Below the pieces are notes generated by a model. The model was not told where the DNA came from. It did not search any database and worked only from the letters and a program-made list of their open reading frames with translations. 45,975 bases of DNA, taken from assembly GCA_019414725.1 (NCBI GenBank), contig DXLM01000008.1, forward strand, positions 1-45,975, written 5' to 3'. The first letter of the stretch is position 1; each line of letters opens with the position of its first letter. Below are positions 23,384-31,705 of the stretch, piece after piece. This stretch comes from Bacteroides sp. Lineage in GTDB: Bacteria; Bacteroidota; Bacteroidia; Bacteroidales; Bacteroidaceae. The position numbers and the translations under genes were made by a program.

Positions 23384-25378
23384 CTATTGATGTATAATCA
23401 TGGCAGAACGTGCCGGTACCATAAGCTCATCACCTGAAACCTGTCCCAAGCCTTTCATGTTTATTTTACCATCCTTACAGATTACAGTGTATTTACCCGA
23501 CGGAATGTCCAGCTTGACAGGCTCTGCACGGCTGTTCAAAGCCACGATGATATTTTTCCATGAGTCACCATTTGCATTGTCTTTCAAGATAAAGGCAACC
23601 ACATTCGTATTTTCTACAGGTAAAAACTCCAATTGCCTACGTACCATATCGGCATCCCCCATACGAAAAGCGGGATGTGCTTTACGCATAGCTATTAAAC
23701 CTTTCACATATTCGAACACATCTTTGTGTGCGGTCTTATTTTTCCAATCTATCGTATTAATACTGTCAGGACTATTATAAGAATTATGAACTCCTTTCTT
23801 GTCACGCATCATCTCATCCCCTGCAAATATAAACGGTACTCCTTGTGAAGTAAAGACAAATGTTTCCGCTAACTTCTGCAAAGCCGCCAGTTCCTCTACC
23901 GAAGCATCCGGCATGGTAGCTTTCAGACGGTCGGCAAGGCACATGTCATCGTGGCAACTTACATAACTTATCATCTGGGTAGGTTGTAAAGCCCAAGGTT
24001 TCTTACTATAATTCACAGAATCACTTATAACCTGCGGATGTTCGATAGCTCCCACAATTCCAAATTTGATACTCATTTCGTGTCCTGGCTCCCCTACTAG
24101 AAAAGCTCCTTTAGTATCATCATCCCAACCACCTCGCAATCCATCACGCATTTCATCTGAGAAAGCGGCGATACGGGGCATCTTTTCCACATTGGCTTTC
24201 ATCGCCAGTCTGTCTGCCTCTAATTGAGGAGAACTGGCAGCCCATCCTTCACCATACATAAAAATAGACGGATCTATTTTATCAATAGCCGCACGTATCT
24301 CATTCATGGTTTCAATATCATGTATCCCCATCAAGTCAAAACGAAAGCCGTCTATGTGATATTCATTAATCCAATATAAAATAGATTCTATCATATATTT
24401 ACGCATCATGGCGCGGTCGCTTGCCGTTTCATTTCCACATCCCGAACCATTTGCCCATTGCCCGTCCTTCGTCTGGCGATAGAAATAACCGGGAACCGTA
24501 CGTTCGAAATTGCTTTCGTCTGTATTGAAGGTGTGATTATACACCACATCAAGCACCACTCTGATTCCCGCCTTATGTAAAGCTTGTACCATTTGTTTGA
24601 ATTCCCTGATACGGACATCGGGTTTATAAGGATCTGTAGAATAAGAACCGTCAGGCACATTGTAATTTTGCGGATCATACCCCCAATTATATTGGGCCTT
24701 GTCCAGTTTTGTTTCATCCACCGAGGCATAATCATACGACGGCAATAAGTGCACGTGGGTAATTTCCAATTCTTTCAGATGGTCAATACCTGTCTTCTCG
24801 CCTGAAGAACTGGTAGTACCCTGCTCCGTCAAAGCCAGGAACTTGCCTTTATTTTGAATTCCGGAAACAGAATCCAAAGAGAAATCGCGATGATGCATCT
24901 CATAAACCGTAATATCAGCATAATTCTTCAAAGGAGGACGCACATCGTTCTCCCATCCTTCCGGATCTGTAGAACGAAGATCAAGCACAGCTGCCCGCTT
25001 ACCATTTACCCCTACGGCTTTTGCCATAATTCCCGGAGTGTCTCCTAACCATTTCCCGTTTACCTTCACATTAAAGGTATAGAATTTACCCTTCAGATCC
25101 TCTTTTATTGAAATATTCCAAGTACCATTCTCTCCCATCTCCATTGGAAAAGTATTAGAAGCTGAACCTTCATTACCCGATTCAAATAAAAGGACACGCA
25201 CCTCTTCCGCTGTAGGAGCCCAAAGTGAAAACTTGGTTTCGGCAGGCGAGTACTCCATTTCAGTCAGCGCATCTTCACGGACAGGATATTCATCAAACGA
25301 ATTATATTCTTTTTTCACAGACTGACAACTAATAGTAGTAGAAACAATTGATGCCCAAATAACATGTCTCACATTCAT
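23384..25378 (-). CDS. pulA: Type I pullulanase (GH13) lipoprotein
   Basis: A 664-residue enzyme that cleaves alpha-1,6 branches in pullulan, glycogen and starch. The N-terminus has a signal sequence with a lipobox-like TTISC, so it is probably lipid-anchored. A CBM48-like domain (FSLWAPTAEEVRVLL) comes first, then the GH13 barrel with the type I pullulanase mark YNWGYDPQNY (about residue 229), DVVYNHTF, GFRFDLMG with the nucleophile Asp near 347, the acid Glu in MYGEGWA near 375, and SCHDDM near 476. A C-terminal sheet domain ends the protein. It lies four bases after ruvC, same strand. Confidence 0.95.
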   Translation of the reverse strand: MNVRHVIWASIVSTTISCQSVKKEYNSFDEYPVREDALTEMEYSPAETKFSLWAPTAEEVRVLLFESGNEGSASNTFPMEMGENGTWNISIKEDLKGKFYTFNVKVNGKWLGDTPGIMAKAVGVNGKRAAVLDLRSTDPEGWENDVRPPLKNYADITVYEMHHRDFSLDSVSGIQNKGKFLALTEQGTTSSSGEKTGIDHLKELEITHVHLLPSYDYASVDETKLDKAQYNWGYDPQNYNVPDGSYSTDPYKPDVRIREFKQMVQALHKAGIRVVLDVVYNHTFNTDESNFERTVPGYFYRQTKDGQWANGSGCGNETASDRAMMRKYMIESILYWINEYHIDGFRFDLMGIHDIETMNEIRAAIDKIDPSIFMYGEGWAASSPQLEADRLAMKANVEKMPRIAAFSDEMRDGLRGGWDDDTKGAFLVGEPGHEMSIKFGIVGAIEHPQVISDSVNYSKKPWALQPTQMISYVSCHDDMCLADRLKATMPDASVEELAALQKLAETFVFTSQGVPFIFAGDEMMRDKKGVHNSYNSPDSINTIDWKNKTAHKDVFEYVKGLIAMRKAHPAFRMGDADMVRRQLEFLPVENTNVVAFILKDNANGDSWKNIIVALNSRAEPVKLDIPSGKYTVICKDGKINMKGLGQVSGDELMVPARSAMIIHQ

Positions 25379-25382
25379 AATC

Positions 25383-25952
25383 TTATCTTTTTATTTTATC
25401 AGGATTCTTATTTATAAAATCTTTCCAGCCGGAATATTCTTTAGTCAATGTCGGTCTGCCCATTTGTAAATAATGACAATAAGCAGCCGCCAACCCATCT
25501 GTTGCATCCATAAAAGGCAGCATATCACTCTCCGGTATATGTAACATCCTTTTCAACATATCAGCGACCTGTTCCTTGCTGGCTTGCCCATTACCGGTTA
25601 TCGCCATCTTTATCTTCAACGGCGCATATTCTGTTATAGGAATATCACGGCTCAAAGCAGCAGCCATAGCCACTCCCTGTGCCCTCCCTAATTTTAACAT
25701 CGACTGCACATTTTTTCCAAAAAAAGGCGCCTCAATAGCTAACTCATCAGGTAAATAAGCTTCTATTATACCAACCACCCGTTCAAAAATACGGCGCAGT
25801 TTTAAATAATGGTCACCATATTTACGAAGATCAATGACCCCCATAGTCATTACCTGCGGTTTAGTACCTACTACTTTCAGCAGGCCATACCCCATTATGG
25901 TTGTTCCAGGATCTATACCCAGAATGATTTTCTCTTTTACCGGCTGAATCAC
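25383..25952 (-). CDS. ruvC: Holliday junction resolvase RuvC
   Basis: A 189-residue endonuclease that cuts Holliday junctions with RuvAB. The acidic metal-binding residues are in place: LGIDPGTT (Asp14), LAIEAPFFGKN (Glu74), and the MDATDGLAAAYCH block with the last Asp residues. The family segment GRAQGVAMAAA is also present. Its ATG overlaps the end of the DUF4286 gene by four bases, so it is translationally coupled, and pulA follows four bases after its stop. Confidence 0.97.
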   Translation of the reverse strand: MIQPVKEKIILGIDPGTTIMGYGLLKVVGTKPQVMTMGVIDLRKYGDHYLKLRRIFERVVGIIEAYLPDELAIEAPFFGKNVQSMLKLGRAQGVAMAAALSRDIPITEYAPLKIKMAITGNGQASKEQVADMLKRMLHIPESDMLPFMDATDGLAAAYCHYLQMGRPTLTKEYSGWKDFINKNPDKIKR

Positions 25953-26254
25953 TTAATCACCTCCATCAAAGTGGGAAAGCCAACCACCTTATCTTTAAAT
26001 ATCTTCATCATTTCCTCATTCAGATGCATCCCTTGCTGAGTATGCCAACGATGCAAGGCCGCTGTATCTTCCACCTCCCATTGCAATGAAAAACATTCTG
26101 AATCCTGCTCTTTGTGACTAAGGATGTGCGTAAGACGGGGATTTTGCAATATTCCCGTCTTTTCCACTTCGGGAATATAGCTTTCACTAAGCCAAATGAC
26201 AAAATTACGCGCATCGTCAATGCCTGTTTGATAAGTTGTATTATAAATTAACAT
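25949..26254 (-). CDS. DUF4286 family protein
   Basis: A 101-residue protein of the DUF4286 family, start MLIYNTTYQTGIDDARNFVIWL and a central FSLQWEVEDTAALHRWHTQQG. This dimeric alpha-beta barrel-like fold occurs widely in Bacteroidota, often beside ruvC, but has no assigned function. It is the first gene of the DUF4286-ruvC-pulA run and overlaps ruvC by four bases. Confidence 0.88.
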   Translation of the reverse strand: MLIYNTTYQTGIDDARNFVIWLSESYIPEVEKTGILQNPRLTHILSHKEQDSECFSLQWEVEDTAALHRWHTQQGMHLNEEMMKIFKDKVVGFPTLMEVIK

Positions 26255-26271
26255 ATCTATAGTCTTTAAAT

Positions 26272-26297
26272 TAAAAAAGGCCTGCTTCGCAGACCTT
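26272..26297 (-). terminator. Terminator after the tRNA-Ala gene
   Basis: On the minus strand AAGGTCTGC (26297-26289) pairs with GCAGGCCTT (26285-26277) around a GAA loop, then a run of Ts. It lies 20 bases past the tRNA. Confidence 0.75.
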
Positions 26298-26316
26298 CAT
26301 TTTATCATTAAAAAAG

Positions 26317-26390
26317 TGGAGCATGCGAGACTCGAACTCGCCACCTTTAGACTGCCAGTCTAACGCTCTAGCCAGATGAGCTAATACCCC
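26317..26390 (-). tRNA. tRNA-Ala(GGC)
   Basis: A 74-base tRNA folds cleanly: seven-pair acceptor stem, four-pair D stem, five-pair anticodon stem (TTAGA/TCTAA) with loop CTGGCAG giving anticodon GGC, and five-pair T stem (GCGAG/CTCGC) with a TTCGAGT loop. The acceptor stem carries G3:U70, the alanine identity pair, and A73. No encoded CCA. It has a canonical promoter and its own terminator. Confidence 0.93.
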
Positions 26391-26407
26391 GAGAAATAAT
26401 AACGATG

Positions 26408-26437
26408 CAAAGATACATAGAAAATCAATAATACAAA
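26408..26437 (-). promoter_or_regulatory. Promoter for tRNA-Ala
   Basis: On the minus strand TTTG (26437-26434), 18 bases, then TATCTTTG (26415-26408), a strong -33/-7 match 18 bases upstream of the mature tRNA 5' end. Confidence 0.75.
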
Positions 26438-26566
26438 GCTTTTGGGAAAGTTTTTTTCTCATGTAAACAAAAAATTTATTTGCCACTTTTACTCCAAAGA
26501 GTTACTGTTGCGTGAAATTGTTAACCAATAGCTGACCAAGTTTAATAGCATAACAAGCGGATAACC

Positions 26567-26585
26567 CCGATTTGTGACAAGTCGG
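26567..26585 (+). other. Stable intergenic hairpin
   Basis: Eight paired bases (one G-T) around a TGA triloop, without a following T run, so it is not a standard terminator. Function unknown. The sequence resembles the terminator stem at 27364-27392. Confidence 0.35.
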
Positions 26586-26615
26586 AGCTATCTAAATCAT
26601 AAGTTAAAAGTTATT

Positions 26616-26789
26616 ATGAAAAATCATTGTTGTATCAATACTATACCCCATCGGCATAATAACAGTCACAATAGTTACACGAACACCAAAGGGATCCCCA
26701 CAGAAAGCTTCATTGGGAATACGGTGTATTTAGCTATGAATAACAACTATATGTCAAGAATGGATAGGATCGGAAAAAAGTCATACTGA
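26616..26789 (+). CDS. Doubtful small ORF, 57 residues
   Basis: ATG-to-TGA frame beginning MKNHCCINTIPHRHNNSHN, rich in Asn, His and Ser and ending in basic residues. It has no recognised domain, no signal sequence and no clear promoter or ribosome binding site. The composition looks more like chance than a gene. Listed because it is the longest start-to-stop frame in this gap. Confidence 0.2.
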   Translation: MKNHCCINTIPHRHNNSHNSYTNTKGIPTESFIGNTVYLAMNNNYMSRMDRIGKKSY

Positions 26790-27044
26790 AGCATCTTAGT
26801 AAAAGAACAATCATCGTCCTATCAAGTGCTACCCGGCATTATCTATATCAGTCCGGCAAAAGCATGAAAGGAGAAATATACCGAATATCCTAGAAGAGAA
26901 AGAAATATTCATGTCCGCCAATAACAAATCCACCACAAATACAACCAAGGGTTGCTGCTATTAACGGCTACGTACCATTTCAATTACAGCACTGTATTTC
27001 ATAATTCTATGATTGGCAAGGCAAAAAGAGATGTAAAAATTGCA

Positions 27045-27254
27045 TTAAACCTCCTCTATCGGCTTGGACCAAACTTCCTCTTTCGTTTCTTTACACATTA
27101 CGGAAATAGTTCCTCCAACAAAATCCTTCACATATCCTTTGCGTTCAGCCAACATATCTTCCGCCATTCTAATGGCCTTAGCCTTATCTTTCAATGAAAA
27201 TCCTTTATTAGCAAAATCATTACCTTCTTTAAAATATATATCATAAGTTTCCAT
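27045..27254 (-). CDS. Small conserved-looking protein, 69 residues
   Basis: A 69-residue soluble protein starting METYDIYFKEGNDFANKGFS, with a helical KDKAKAIRMAEDMLAERKGY segment and a strand-like GGTISVMCKETKEEVWSK. No signal peptide or membrane segment. The reading frame has good support: a canonical -33/-7 promoter 26 bases upstream of the ATG. I do not recognise the family. It seems to be transcribed alone. Confidence 0.7.
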   Translation of the reverse strand: METYDIYFKEGNDFANKGFSLKDKAKAIRMAEDMLAERKGYVKDFVGGTISVMCKETKEEVWSKPIEEV

Positions 27255-27280
27255 TGTATCACCTTTTTAAATTTGAGTGG

Positions 27281-27311
27281 CAAAGATAAAACCTACAATT
27301 ATTATGCACAA
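27281..27311 (-). promoter_or_regulatory. Promoter for the 69-residue protein
   Basis: On the minus strand TTG (27311-27309), 20 bases, then TATCTTTG (27288-27281). Confidence 0.65.
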
Positions 27312-27357
27312 GAGATTTCTTAATTATTTTTCGAATATCGTCAAGAAACAATTTAAC

Positions 27358-27392
27358 TAAAAAAATTCCCGACTTATCACAAGCCGGGAATT
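27358..27392 (-). terminator. Terminator after the small secreted protein
   Basis: On the minus strand a 12-pair stem (AATTCCCGGCTT with AAGTCGGGAATT, one G-T pair, at 27392-27364) is followed by a run of Ts. It lies 30 bases past the stop of the gene at 27423. Confidence 0.8.
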
Positions 27393-27422
27393 CATGTAAA
27401 AGCACTATTATAAATATACTAA

Positions 27423-27737
27423 CTATTGCAAAATTTTACCATCTTCACCTAAGAACAATGTCTGTTCATGAGCATCACTTGTCAACACATTAATTTTATA
27501 AATACGGCTTCCATCAATGCCATAGGCCATAAAAGCCTGCTTTATCATAGCACCTTCCAGTGCAAGCCTGTCCATCACAGCTTCCGGCACATCATTCATA
27601 TAGATTTCCGAGAAAACCAACTTCTTAGATTGTTGAGGCTTTTCCACTACCGGAACCTCTACCGGAGCCGCTTGAGCAAAAGAAACAGACACGCCTAAAG
27701 TCATCACTAATACCAATGTTACTAATACCTTTTTCAT
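27423..27737 (-). CDS. Small secreted protein, 104 residues, unknown function
   Basis: A signal peptide (MKKVLVTLVLVMTLGVSVSFAQ) precedes a mature part of about 80 residues with a Pro/Val-rich linker (APVEVPVVEKPQQ), then a compact domain SEIYMNDVPEAVMDRLALEG and IYKINVLTSDAHEQTLFLGEDGKI. The end resembles the last strand of a PepSY-like domain (a conserved glycine turn after a lysine-bearing strand), but I cannot assign it firmly. It is divergent from a PepSY-like gene across a 246-base region with palindromes. Confidence 0.75.
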   Translation of the reverse strand: MKKVLVTLVLVMTLGVSVSFAQAAPVEVPVVEKPQQSKKLVFSEIYMNDVPEAVMDRLALEGAMIKQAFMAYGIDGSRIYKINVLTSDAHEQTLFLGEDGKILQ

Positions 27738-27768
27738 AATTACTTTATTTTTTATTCATTTTTACCGA

Positions 27769-27797
27769 CAACAATAAAACAAGAAGCGTGCCACAAA
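27769..27797 (-). promoter_or_regulatory. Probable promoter for the small secreted protein
   Basis: On the minus strand TTTG (27797-27794), 17 bases, then TATTGTTG (27776-27769), one mismatch from TAnnTTTG. Confidence 0.4.
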
Positions 27798-27882
27798 TCT
27801 GCTCATTTTAATATCTAACTAAAAATCAACCACATACATATACGCTTTTTCATTTCAGGAGTGTAGATTCCTGTTGACAACA

Positions 27883-27908
27883 CCACAAAAGTGTGGAAAA
27901 AATCCACA
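27883..27908. promoter_or_regulatory. Clustered palindromes in a divergent intergenic region
   Basis: CCACA-AAAG-TGTGG (27883-27896) overlaps TGTGGA-AAAAA-TCCACA (27892-27908), so one half-site is shared by two inverted repeats. Three evenly spaced TGTGG/CCACA half-sites between two divergent secreted-protein genes look like an operator. The regulator is unknown. Confidence 0.4.
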
Positions 27909-27983
27909 AAATCAGGTTTTATACCGGCGAACAAAAAGTATAGCCAAGCTGTTTTATCAACCTCATCAAAACATTTAAATACC

Positions 27984-28466
27984 ATGAAGAAGAGATGTTA
28001 TTCTATATGTATAATATTATGGGTACTGATCACCACCTTGTCTGCTACCTCTCCCACTACATTTCATATAGCACTGAAAAAGATATATCCACATGCCACA
28101 AACGTAAGCTGGAGCCAACAAGGGAATTATTATGTGGCCTCTTTTACCCAAAATGGTTTTGAAAAAGAAGTATGGATGAACGGTAATGCCCAATGGGTAA
28201 TGACTAATACCGATTTACAAACTACAGATCAACTGACACCTAACGTATATAATGATTTTACATTGAGTCCATACGCCATGTGGACTGCCACCAATGTAAA
28301 TCTCATAGAATTTCCTAAACGAACCACTCTGTACGTAATTACTGTTAACCTAAACAATTCGTCGGCCACCAAACAATTATTCTACACACTGAATGGCAGG
28401 CTATTGCAAACACGTGACGTCAGTTATATCAATCCTACATTATCCCCCGGAATCTTTGAATTCTAA
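27984..28466 (+). CDS. Secreted PepSY-like (DUF2874) protein
   Basis: A 160-residue exported protein: signal peptide MKKRCYSICIILWVLITTLSATS, then two PepSY-like/BLIP-like repeats. The first reads ALKKIYPHATNVSWSQQGNYYV, then FEKEVWMNGNAQWVMTNTDL, the typical pattern of a lysine- and tryptophan-bearing strand with Trp-Val before a polar turn. Such proteins are periplasmic or surface-exposed and often lie in two-component regulons of Bacteroidota, as I recall. The ATG at 27984 gives a clean signal peptide; an in-frame ATG at 27891 would place the palindromes inside the gene. Confidence 0.78.
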   Translation: MKKRCYSICIILWVLITTLSATSPTTFHIALKKIYPHATNVSWSQQGNYYVASFTQNGFEKEVWMNGNAQWVMTNTDLQTTDQLTPNVYNDFTLSPYAMWTATNVNLIEFPKRTTLYVITVNLNNSSATKQLFYTLNGRLLQTRDVSYINPTLSPGIFEF

Positions 28467-28635
28467 TACTATTATGACTGAACAAATAACATTTCCGGAA
28501 AAGGGACACATCAACAATTGGCAAACGATTATAAACTAGCATTTTAAAGTAAAATAATAAAAGAATCTACATTTTCAGGGCGTTAAATTAATGTAAAAAA
28601 CTGTTTCATTTCCCATCCCCCTTACCTCATTTTAC

Positions 28636-28643
28636 TACTTTTG
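28636..28643 (+). promoter_or_regulatory. -7 element for the acyl-CoA synthetase
   Basis: TACTTTTG matches TAnnTTTG and ends 34 bases before the ATG at 28678. Confidence 0.6.
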
Positions 28644-28677
28644 CGCACACTCAGCCTATAAATGTGCAAAAGTTATC

Positions 28678-30342
28678 ATGGAACTAGAACAGAGTTTTAT
28701 TGCTCTTATCGAGCAAAGTATAAAAACAAATTGGTATTTAAACGCTCTTACAGACTATAAAGGCATCACATTACAATACAGAGATGTGGCCCGTAAAATA
28801 GAGAAAATACATATCTTGCTGGAAAATGCCGGCATTGAGAAGGGAGATAAAATAGCCATCTGCGGGCGTAATAGCGCTCATTGGACAGTAACTTACCTTG
28901 CCGTCATCACCTATGGTGCCGTAGTAGTACCTATCCTACATGAATTCAAAGCCGATCAGGTACACAATATTGTAAACCACTCTGAAGCCCGCCTGTTGTT
29001 CGTAGGCGATCAGATATGGGAGAACTTGAATGAAGCAGCCATGCCTCATTTGGAAGGTATCATAGAATTGAAAGATTTCGGTGTACCCGTATCCCGTTCG
29101 GAAAAACTGGCTTATGCCCGCGACCATCTGAATGAGATATTCGGGCACAAATTCCCTTGCAGATTTCGTCCCGATGATATTTCTTATGAAAAAGAAAAAT
29201 CAGAAGACCTGGCCATCATTAATTACACTTCAGGTACTACCGGATATTCCAAAGGCGTAATGCTGCCTTATCGTAGCATACTCTCCAACGTGCTCTACTG
29301 TAAAGAAAAAATAGGTCTGAAAGCAGGTGACAGCGTCGTATCCATGTTACCTTTGGGACACGTATTCGGCATGACTTTCGATTTTCTTTACGGTTTCACA
29401 GCAGGCGCCCATCTATGGTTTCTTACCCGCATGCCATCGCCCAAAATCATAGCCGAATCATTTGCGGAAATCCGCCCGCGCGTCATAGCCTGCGTGCCAC
29501 TGATTGTGGAAAAAATATTCAAGAAAAATATTCTTCCCAAGGTAGACAACAAATTAGGTAAACTGCTATTACATGTTCCCATCATCAGCGATAAGATAAA
29601 AGAACTTATCAAGCAGAAGGCGATGGAAGTTTTCGGCGGAAATTTCATCGAAATCATCATCGGAGGGGCTCCTTTCAATGCCGAAGTGGAAGCCTTTCTA
29701 AAAATGATAGATTTCCCATACACCATTGCATACGGAATGACTGAATGTGGTCCCATCATCTGCCATAGTCATTGGACAGAACTGAAACTGGCATCTTGCG
29801 GAAAAGTTGCCGCACGTATGGAAGCCAAGGTACTGTCTCCTAACCCATCAGCCATTGCGGGTGAACTGGTATGCCGTGGAGCCAACCTGATGTTGGGCTA
29901 TTATAAGAACGAGGAAGCGACACGGCAAGTCATTGATACTGAAGGATGGTTGCATACAGGCGATATGGCGACAATAGACGAAGACGGAAATGTTTTTATC
30001 AAAGGACGTTGCAAAAACCTGTTACTCACTTCTTCCGGACAAAACATTTATCCGGAAGAAATAGAGTCCAAGCTAAACAATATGCCATACGTGTCAGAGT
30101 CACTGATTATTCTGCAACAAGACAAACTGGTGGGCCTAATCTATCCGGATTCCGATGATGCTTTTGCTCACGGCTTGAGCCAATCAGACCTTGTACGGGT
30201 AATGGAAGAAAACCGCCTTGAACTGAACAAACAATTACCGGCATTTTCCCAAATAGCCCGCTTCAAGCTATATCCTGAGGAATTTGAAAAAACAGCCAAG
30301 AAAAGTATCAAGCGCTTCTTGTACCAAGATATAAAAGAATAA
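28678..30342 (+). CDS. AMP-forming long-chain fatty acid-CoA ligase
   Basis: A 554-residue member of the ANL adenylating family. The P-loop-like motif INYTSGTTGYSKG lies near residues 181-193, the A5 motif YGMTECGP in the middle, and GWLHTGDMA plus KGRCKNLLLTSSGQNIYPEEIE before the C-terminal lid, which ends with a KTAKKSIKRFLYQ segment bearing the A10-type catalytic lysine. It probably activates long-chain fatty acids to acyl-CoA for lipid metabolism. The exact substrate is not shown by sequence alone. Single-gene unit with its own promoter. Confidence 0.9.
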   Translation: MELEQSFIALIEQSIKTNWYLNALTDYKGITLQYRDVARKIEKIHILLENAGIEKGDKIAICGRNSAHWTVTYLAVITYGAVVVPILHEFKADQVHNIVNHSEARLLFVGDQIWENLNEAAMPHLEGIIELKDFGVPVSRSEKLAYARDHLNEIFGHKFPCRFRPDDISYEKEKSEDLAIINYTSGTTGYSKGVMLPYRSILSNVLYCKEKIGLKAGDSVVSMLPLGHVFGMTFDFLYGFTAGAHLWFLTRMPSPKIIAESFAEIRPRVIACVPLIVEKIFKKNILPKVDNKLGKLLLHVPIISDKIKELIKQKAMEVFGGNFIEIIIGGAPFNAEVEAFLKMIDFPYTIAYGMTECGPIICHSHWTELKLASCGKVAARMEAKVLSPNPSAIAGELVCRGANLMLGYYKNEEATRQVIDTEGWLHTGDMATIDEDGNVFIKGRCKNLLLTSSGQNIYPEEIESKLNNMPYVSESLIILQQDKLVGLIYPDSDDAFAHGLSQSDLVRVMEENRLELNKQLPAFSQIARFKLYPEEFEKTAKKSIKRFLYQDIKE

Positions 30343-30407
30343 ATCAAAAAAAGCTCTCTTCATAATATGAAGATGTATCAAAAGTAAAATGGCGTATCAT
30401 TTTGCCA

Positions 30408-30476
30408 GTAGGGGCAAGGTTCGCTCGCCCAAAAATAGTTTGCTTATGCATTTGGGCAGGCAAACCCTGCCCCTAC
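30408..30476. repeat. REP-like inverted repeat (GTAGGGGCA family)
   Basis: Left arm 30408-30430 (GTAGGGGCAAGGTTCGCTC plus CCC) and right arm 30454-30476 are imperfect reverse complements, 19 of 23 positions matching, with a 23-base middle. From memory, GTAGGGGCAGGGTTTGCCTGCCC-like palindromes recur in intergenic DNA of many bacteria. It lies between convergent genes and could also serve as a terminator for transcription from either side. Confidence 0.65.
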
Positions 30477-30551
30477 AGTTGACAACATGATAACACAATC
30501 GGACTTTTAATCCCTCCGCCCCGTATGTATAAATCCACACATACGGTATAA

Positions 30552-31640
30552 CTACAAAAGTTCAGATAATTCGTTCTGCAAACGTCCTGCCACTTCTTCC
30601 ATAGGCACTTCGCACCCCAATTCTTTCTGTAATGAAGTAACCCCTTTATCCATGAATCCGCAAGGATGGATATAACTGAAATAGCGCAAATCCGTATTTA
30701 CATTCAGCGCCAATCCATGCATTGTCACAAAATGACTGCTTCTCACTCCTATTGCACAAATTTTCCGTTCCTGCGGAGTTCCCGCGGCCAGCCATACTCC
30801 GGTCGCTCCCTTCACTCGCCCGGCCTCAATGCCATAAGATGCGCAGACCCTGATCACCGCTTCTTCCAACACATGAATATATTCCTTCAACCCCAAATGA
30901 TAATCCTCCAAATTCAAGATAGGATAACAAACCAATTGTCCGGGACCATGATAAGTAATATCCCCTCCTCGATCAATATGATAAAGGGTGGCACCAATCA
31001 TCTTCAATTGTGCCTCTCCCAGCAGCATATTCGTTTCCTTTCCACTCTTGCCTAATGTATAGACATGCGGATGTTCTACAAAAATAATTCTATTCTCATA
31101 CGTTTTTCCCACTTGTTTAGCTTCCACCATGGCATTAAACAACTCCGTCTGCCGTTTCCAAGCCTCAGAATAGGGAACTAATCCCCAATTTTCAATTTTC
31201 ATGATACCTCCCAGTTTTAAATGTAAAATAGGATAGGGTTCGCCCGATGCGTCTTTTGCATCCCTGCCAATAACCCGAAATCCAAAATGGCCATAAAAGC
31301 CGGACGCTTTCTTATTTTGTTCGTTTACATCGACATAACGTACATGGCAATGCTCCAAAGCATAACGCATCAATTGTTTCCCTATTCCCGTACCTATGGC
31401 ACGCGGATGAACAAAAAGCATTTCAAGCATAGTCCCATTAATCCCCATGAATCCTTCTATACCAGCATTGTCACGAATCATGTAAAGCGGCATACTATGA
31501 AGATAAACACTCCATACCAGTGGCTTTAACTTCTGAATATATGCTTCAGGTATGAAATGATAAGTAGCACGCACCGAAGCTTCCCATAAACAGGTCAATT
31601 CATCAAAGTCATCGGGCGTAGGTTTAATTATTTGATACAT
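30552..31640 (-). CDS. lipB: GNAT acetyltransferase fused to octanoyltransferase LipB
   Basis: A 362-residue fusion. Residues 1-143 form a GNAT acetyltransferase with the acetyl-CoA loop RAIGTGIG (about 80-87) and a NKKASGFYGHFGFRV C-terminal strand. Residues 147-362 form complete LipB, which moves octanoate from acyl carrier protein to lipoyl domains: RGGDITYHGPGQL (about 224-236), the lysine in RKICAIGVR, and HPCGF with the catalytic Cys327. The LipB part starts at its own Met147 (ATG at 31202-31200) with no stop between the domains, so one chain is expected unless internal initiation occurs. The ATG at 31640 starts the GNAT domain directly. Substrate of the GNAT part unknown. Confidence 0.9.
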   Translation of the reverse strand: MYQIIKPTPDDFDELTCLWEASVRATYHFIPEAYIQKLKPLVWSVYLHSMPLYMIRDNAGIEGFMGINGTMLEMLFVHPRAIGTGIGKQLMRYALEHCHVRYVDVNEQNKKASGFYGHFGFRVIGRDAKDASGEPYPILHLKLGGIMKIENWGLVPYSEAWKRQTELFNAMVEAKQVGKTYENRIIFVEHPHVYTLGKSGKETNMLLGEAQLKMIGATLYHIDRGGDITYHGPGQLVCYPILNLEDYHLGLKEYIHVLEEAVIRVCASYGIEAGRVKGATGVWLAAGTPQERKICAIGVRSSHFVTMHGLALNVNTDLRYFSYIHPCGFMDKGVTSLQKELGCEVPMEEVAGRLQNELSELL

Positions 31641-31674
31641 ATTACTTTTTTCTGCAAAGGTGGGATAATTATTG

Positions 31675-31682
31675 TATATTTG
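31675..31682 (+). promoter_or_regulatory. -7 element for the HD-domain gene
   Basis: TATATTTG matches TAnnTTTG, 23 bases before the ATG at 31706. A weaker minus-strand -7 (CACCTTTG, 31662-31655) for the lipB fusion lies nearby. Confidence 0.55.
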
Positions 31683-31705
31683 CAACCCCAATCAAAAGAA
31701 AGAAT

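Larger units (their letters stand above)
26438..27044. other. Gene-poor stretch with a hairpin and one doubtful small ORF
   Basis: About 600 bases without a clear gene. A stable hairpin, CCGATTTG-TGA-CAAGTCGG (26567-26585), precedes a small ORF at 26616-26789. The rest (26790-27044) shows no ORF with a credible start and no promoter I can recognise. It could hold a non-coding RNA. Confidence 0.4.
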
